DNA of 39,857 nt from an uncultured Lachnospiraceae bacterium. GTDB lineage: Bacteria > Bacillota > Clostridia > Lachnospirales > Lachnospiraceae. The stretch spans positions 1-39,857 of the forward strand of contig CACZIO010000030.1 of the NCBI GenBank assembly GCA_902781215.1, given 5' to 3'. A model generated the notes under the pieces. It was not told the origin of the DNA and searched no databases. It worked only from the letters and a program-made list of their open reading frames with translations. The position numbers were made by a program, and so were the translations under genes. Within the stretch, counting starts at the first letter, position 1, and the number at the start of each line of letters is the position of its first letter. Of this stretch, positions 38,601-39,857 are shown piece after piece.

Positions 38601-38808
38601 CCATTTCGGCAGCCTTCTGCCGGCGGTCCCCGGTGTTCCCTGTGCTTTCCTTATCATCCGTTTGGTCCTGCTCCGCCGACTTCGGTTCTCCGTCATCAAA
38701 CGTCGGCCCAGCTGTTGTACTCTCCGAATCCATATTCCCGTTTGCGGGCTCAGCTGCCGCCGTCACAGGCATATCTTCAGTATTGTTTACGCTCAACTCT
38801 TCCGGCAT
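35644..38808 (-). CDS. YfhO-family membrane protein, second copy
   Basis: 1054 residues. Acidic, Glu/Asp/Thr-rich cytoplasmic N-terminus (about 1-70), about 13 TM helices (about 75-560), then a large extracytoplasmic part and a last TM near 1020-1040 ending in basic SARRRRRKAA. Family features include AKIQYIDFFTYYVDVLRGTR in the first outer loop, and RADSYWYRYSYLIIF. An Ala/Glu-rich insert (about 812-870; AAKAAAARTEAANAAGETG) interrupts the outer domain. Expected to transfer a sugar from polyprenyl phosphate to a surface polymer. Same order as gtrA-gtrB downstream. ATG 38808 lies behind TGGAG. Confidence 0.87.
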   Translation of the reverse strand: MPEELSVNNTEDMPVTAAAEPANGNMDSESTTAGPTFDDGEPKSAEQDQTDDKESTGNTGDRRQKAAEMARPARRKWFVRFLLCCVSFGLVCVLIGIAYAALGMEPFGYKTVAVDDAKIQYIDFFTYYVDVLRGTRSLTYDFSNMMGGSTFGLFSYYLASPFNFLLYFFGKEGVYRFFNIAVALKLATAGATFCWYLQRRFADRIRPVFVVVLSMGYALMQYSVAQSSNIMWLDGLYMMPLIMLGVYEVLRKRTVWRLVLAVGFCILCNWYIAGVTCLFSGIWFFFEFFMLDLEECGDAAWVAARRRKGNAGYGRKQTPGFLLRVTDFVVSFCRYVWGMGLGVALSAAIFLPAVAAMRQGKGQYDDLKILFDISGDLLSSVRGYVIGTESARGHAALFCGGAALVCAAAFFFSASVKIRHKIAFAGLAGVCFLMLHWEPAMLAFSLMKRADSYWYRYSYLIIFSMLFGAAAYLSRAEQDRWTRLALPVMALLYALAVCKLNGIHLADLRAQGMQIVFMHKAVFATAAAAVAASVLVLILVSVKKAGAGRAVRLIAGLLLIAVTGAELTTNAYLIWKLHTDDTQPFYMEYSAGIQKQLAQLRAVDGGYYRIAQDRTRWHYDDDDMTSYFNDSLAQNYWSNTAYTSSPERAQLDLMWKLGYRDEAGCILIVRDPMLAADSFLGVKYLLESTPVAGLEPVEGVEPFNGRTVYRNPFALPMAFVYDGEHLPTMRYDNAYVYQNELYSTLSGRETEVFKPLTWTRDNEGNKSFFRVFVPEGNWLAYGNLLWPEKFDGLMSINGTEPFGYACWTSPASFLIRSRGEQAKSESGNSLQEIQKREKEAAKAAAARTEAANAAGETGPAAGDGKAAAGTQTAAAEPVKSEMELRKEDLLQAAQAFDTQAQGLVEGSGFADVRTVVFQTQKGLTFKDYQFFGLDLDALREVSDRIRSTEVTDLTMENGHVACRVSGRRGQSVCLLVPWSRGWQVTRNGETVQADMVAGTMITIPLVDGENRIELNYRIPFVREGMVISAAALIVLLIDIVCRWISARRRRRKAA

Positions 38809-38968
38809 TGGTATTCTCCATGAAGCAGTGCTGTTTAAATCTTTTTACGACCCCGGACCTGCCGGTCCCACTCAAATCGTTCCGGCTGCTGCGAAGTCAA
38901 ATACAACTGTACACCATTTTATTAGACAAGATAAAGATTGGCAACCTTCCCTTTTCTCTCACAGCAAT

Positions 38969-39000
38969 AAAAAAGCTCCCATACAAATCTGTATGGAAGC
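38969..39000 (-). terminator. Rho-independent terminator of the tRNA operon
   Basis: On the minus strand GCTTCCATAC, loop AGATTT, then GTATGGGAGC form a 10-bp stem (one G-T pair) followed by TTTTTT. It lies 63 nt after tRNA-Phe. Confidence 0.92.
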
Positions 39001-39062
39001 GGAAATATCTCATCCCCGGACTCGTTCAAGTATCTTCAATAGGGCCATCGGGCAAAAAAAAG

Positions 39063-39135
<73 letters not shown>

Positions 39136-39139
39136 AAAG

Positions 39140-39213
39140 TAGCGGGGGGAGGATTTGAACCTCCGACCTTCGGGTTATGAGCCCGACGAGCTTCCAGACT
39201 GCTCCACCCCGCG
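39140..39213 (-). tRNA. Initiator tRNA-fMet (CAT)
   Basis: 74 nt. Anticodon stem TCGGG/CCCGA provides the three consecutive G-C pairs that mark initiator tRNA; loop CTCATAA. The first acceptor pair is mismatched, C1-U72 (most bacterial initiators are C1-A72). CCA is not encoded. 4 nt from tRNA-Phe. Confidence 0.93.
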
Positions 39214-39252
39214 TCATTATGAACGCCTGAACTCATGTCCCGGCGATTTGAG

Positions 39253-39334
39253 TGGATGGGGGTGGATTCGAACCACCGAAGTCACTGACAACAGATTTAC
39301 AGTCTGCCCCCTTTGGCCACTCGGGAACCCATCC
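39253..39334 (-). tRNA. tRNA-Tyr (GTA)
   Basis: 82 nt with a long variable arm (class II). Acceptor GGATGGG/CCCATCC, anticodon loop CTGTAAA, T loop TTCGAAT, discriminator A, no encoded CCA. Confidence 0.96.
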
Positions 39335-39348
39335 ATAAAAAGGAAAAA

Positions 39349-39421
39349 AGCCGATGATCGGACTCGAACCGATAACCTGCTGATTACAAATCAGCTGCTC
39401 TGCCAATTGAGCCACATCGGC
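39349..39421 (-). tRNA. tRNA-Thr (TGT)
   Basis: 73 nt. Acceptor GCCGATG/CATCGGC, anticodon loop TTTGTAA, discriminator T, T loop TTCGAGT, no encoded CCA. Confidence 0.96.
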
Positions 39422-39443
39422 AAATCCAACCGGTAAATTGTGA

Positions 39444-39516
39444 TGGGGCCTACAGGGCTCGAACCTGTGACCCCCTGCTTGTAAGGCAGGTGCTCTCCCA
39501 GCTGAGCTAAGACCCC
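39444..39516 (-). tRNA. tRNA-Val (TAC)
   Basis: 73 nt. Acceptor GGGGTCT/AGGCCCC, anticodon loop CTTACAA, T loop TTCGAGC, discriminator A, no encoded CCA (the sequence continues TCA). Confidence 0.96.
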
Positions 39517-39564
39517 GTTTAATTTATGCACCATTCCGCAAGGCGAAAACAGGCATAAAATAAG

Positions 39565-39638
39565 CGACCTGAACGGGACTCGAACCCGTGACCTCCGCCG
39601 TGACAGGGCGGCGTTCTAACCAACTGAACTACCAGGCC
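39565..39638 (-). tRNA. tRNA-Asp (GTC)
   Basis: 74 nt. Acceptor GGCCTGG/TCAGGTC, anticodon loop CTGTCAC, discriminator G as expected for Asp, no encoded CCA. First gene of the tRNA operon. Confidence 0.96.
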
Positions 39639-39669
39639 GTAGCACGCATTACTGCGCCACTGAAAATGG

Positions 39670-39698
39670 ATTATAGCATACCTTTTTGTATTTGTCCA
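39670..39698 (-). promoter_or_regulatory. Promoter of the tRNA operon
   Basis: On the minus strand TGGACA (39693-39698) and TATAAT (39670-39675) are 17 bp apart, upstream of tRNA-Asp. CTATTCGGTTTTGAAGG just before it resembles the spacer sequences of Firmicutes rRNA operons. The tRNA cluster can thus be transcribed independently of the 23S gene. Confidence 0.75.
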
Positions 39699-39779
39699 TA
39701 CCTTCAAAACCGAATAGAAAACAAATTTTTCATCTTTCATCAGGCACTGCTTATCTCAATCCCCGATCTAAAGAACCTG

Positions 39780-39857
39780 AGGATAAGCAACCGACCTATT
39801 AGTACGCGTCAGCTCCATACGTTACCGTACTTCCACCTCGCGCCTATCCACCTCGTC
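39780..39857 (-). rRNA. 23S rRNA, 3' end (partial)
   Basis: The minus strand reads AGGTGGAAGTACGGTAACGT, then GGAGCTGACGCGTACTAATA and GGTCGGTTGCTTATCC, which is the conserved 3'-terminal region of bacterial 23S rRNA (compare the Bacillus GGAGCTGACGAATACTAATC). The gene continues beyond the window. No 5S rRNA follows in the 140 nt before tRNA-Asp. Confidence 0.93.

Noticed and set aside
39640-39779. A 5S rRNA gene after 23S
   Set aside because: The interval is long enough, but shows an AT-rich spacer and promoter rather than 5S-conserved segments.

Overview
The window is a 39.9 kb stretch of a GC-rich (high-50s %) low-complexity-prone Clostridia chromosome. A Lachnospiraceae-like gut Firmicute is the best guess. 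The grounds are Gram-positive-style ribosome binding sites (AGGAGG), the many lipoproteins with Ala/Gly/Pro/Glu-rich linkers, a cobalamin methionine synthase whose activation domain is a separate gene, LuxS, YfhO-type membrane proteins, and MATE proteins fused to RsbW-like ATPases. The species is not identifiable from the sequence alone.

Left flank (1-2660): the right end of a Mu/Tn7-like transposon (transposase C-terminus, ExeA/TnsC-like ATPase, small third protein, a large palindrome, a probable ACA terminus at about 1824). It abuts a hicA-hicB toxin-antitoxin pair that has a clear promoter and operator palindrome. Next comes a large beta-repeat lipoprotein (2662-4506).

4734-8000 is a decayed type II CRISPR locus: a cas1 tail, a complete cas2 whose catalytic Asp is replaced, and four scattered 36-nt repeats. 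Ordinary genes (a surface metallo-beta-lactamase lipoprotein, a cyclophilin lipoprotein) lie where spacers should be. No cas9 and no regular array are visible.

8096-21029 holds a YhfC-type intramembrane protease, RNA 2',3'-cyclic phosphodiesterase, a cytosolic MBL hydrolase, a collapsed MATE-ATPase remnant, citrate synthase, a methionine-cycle group (metF, methionine synthase activation protein, metH), a lipoprotein and an RsuA-type pseudouridine synthase. REP-like palindromes with a GAACCGTCCC core punctuate this part.

21276-32105 (all minus) contains YfhO and GtrB (a lipid-linked sugar transfer module), a histidine kinase and response regulator, and an unusual three-gene cassette. The cassette comprises a MATE transporter fused to an RsbW/SpoIIAB-like ATPase, a STAS domain fused to an APH-like kinase, and an HD phosphohydrolase. 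It looks like a membrane-linked partner-switching system and is the best candidate here for an undescribed system. A ~155-nt multi-hairpin element with compensatory stem changes lies directly upstream of the start codons of both the pseudouridine synthase gene and the first yfhO gene.

32738-33958 (plus) is luxS-mtnN, the S-adenosylhomocysteine recycling/AI-2 pair, which connects functionally with the metF/metH group. 34139-38808 (minus) is a second YfhO-GtrA-GtrB module. The right end is a tRNA operon (Asp, Val, Thr, Tyr, fMet, Phe) with its own promoter and terminator, downstream of the 3' end of a 23S rRNA gene. No 5S gene is present between them.
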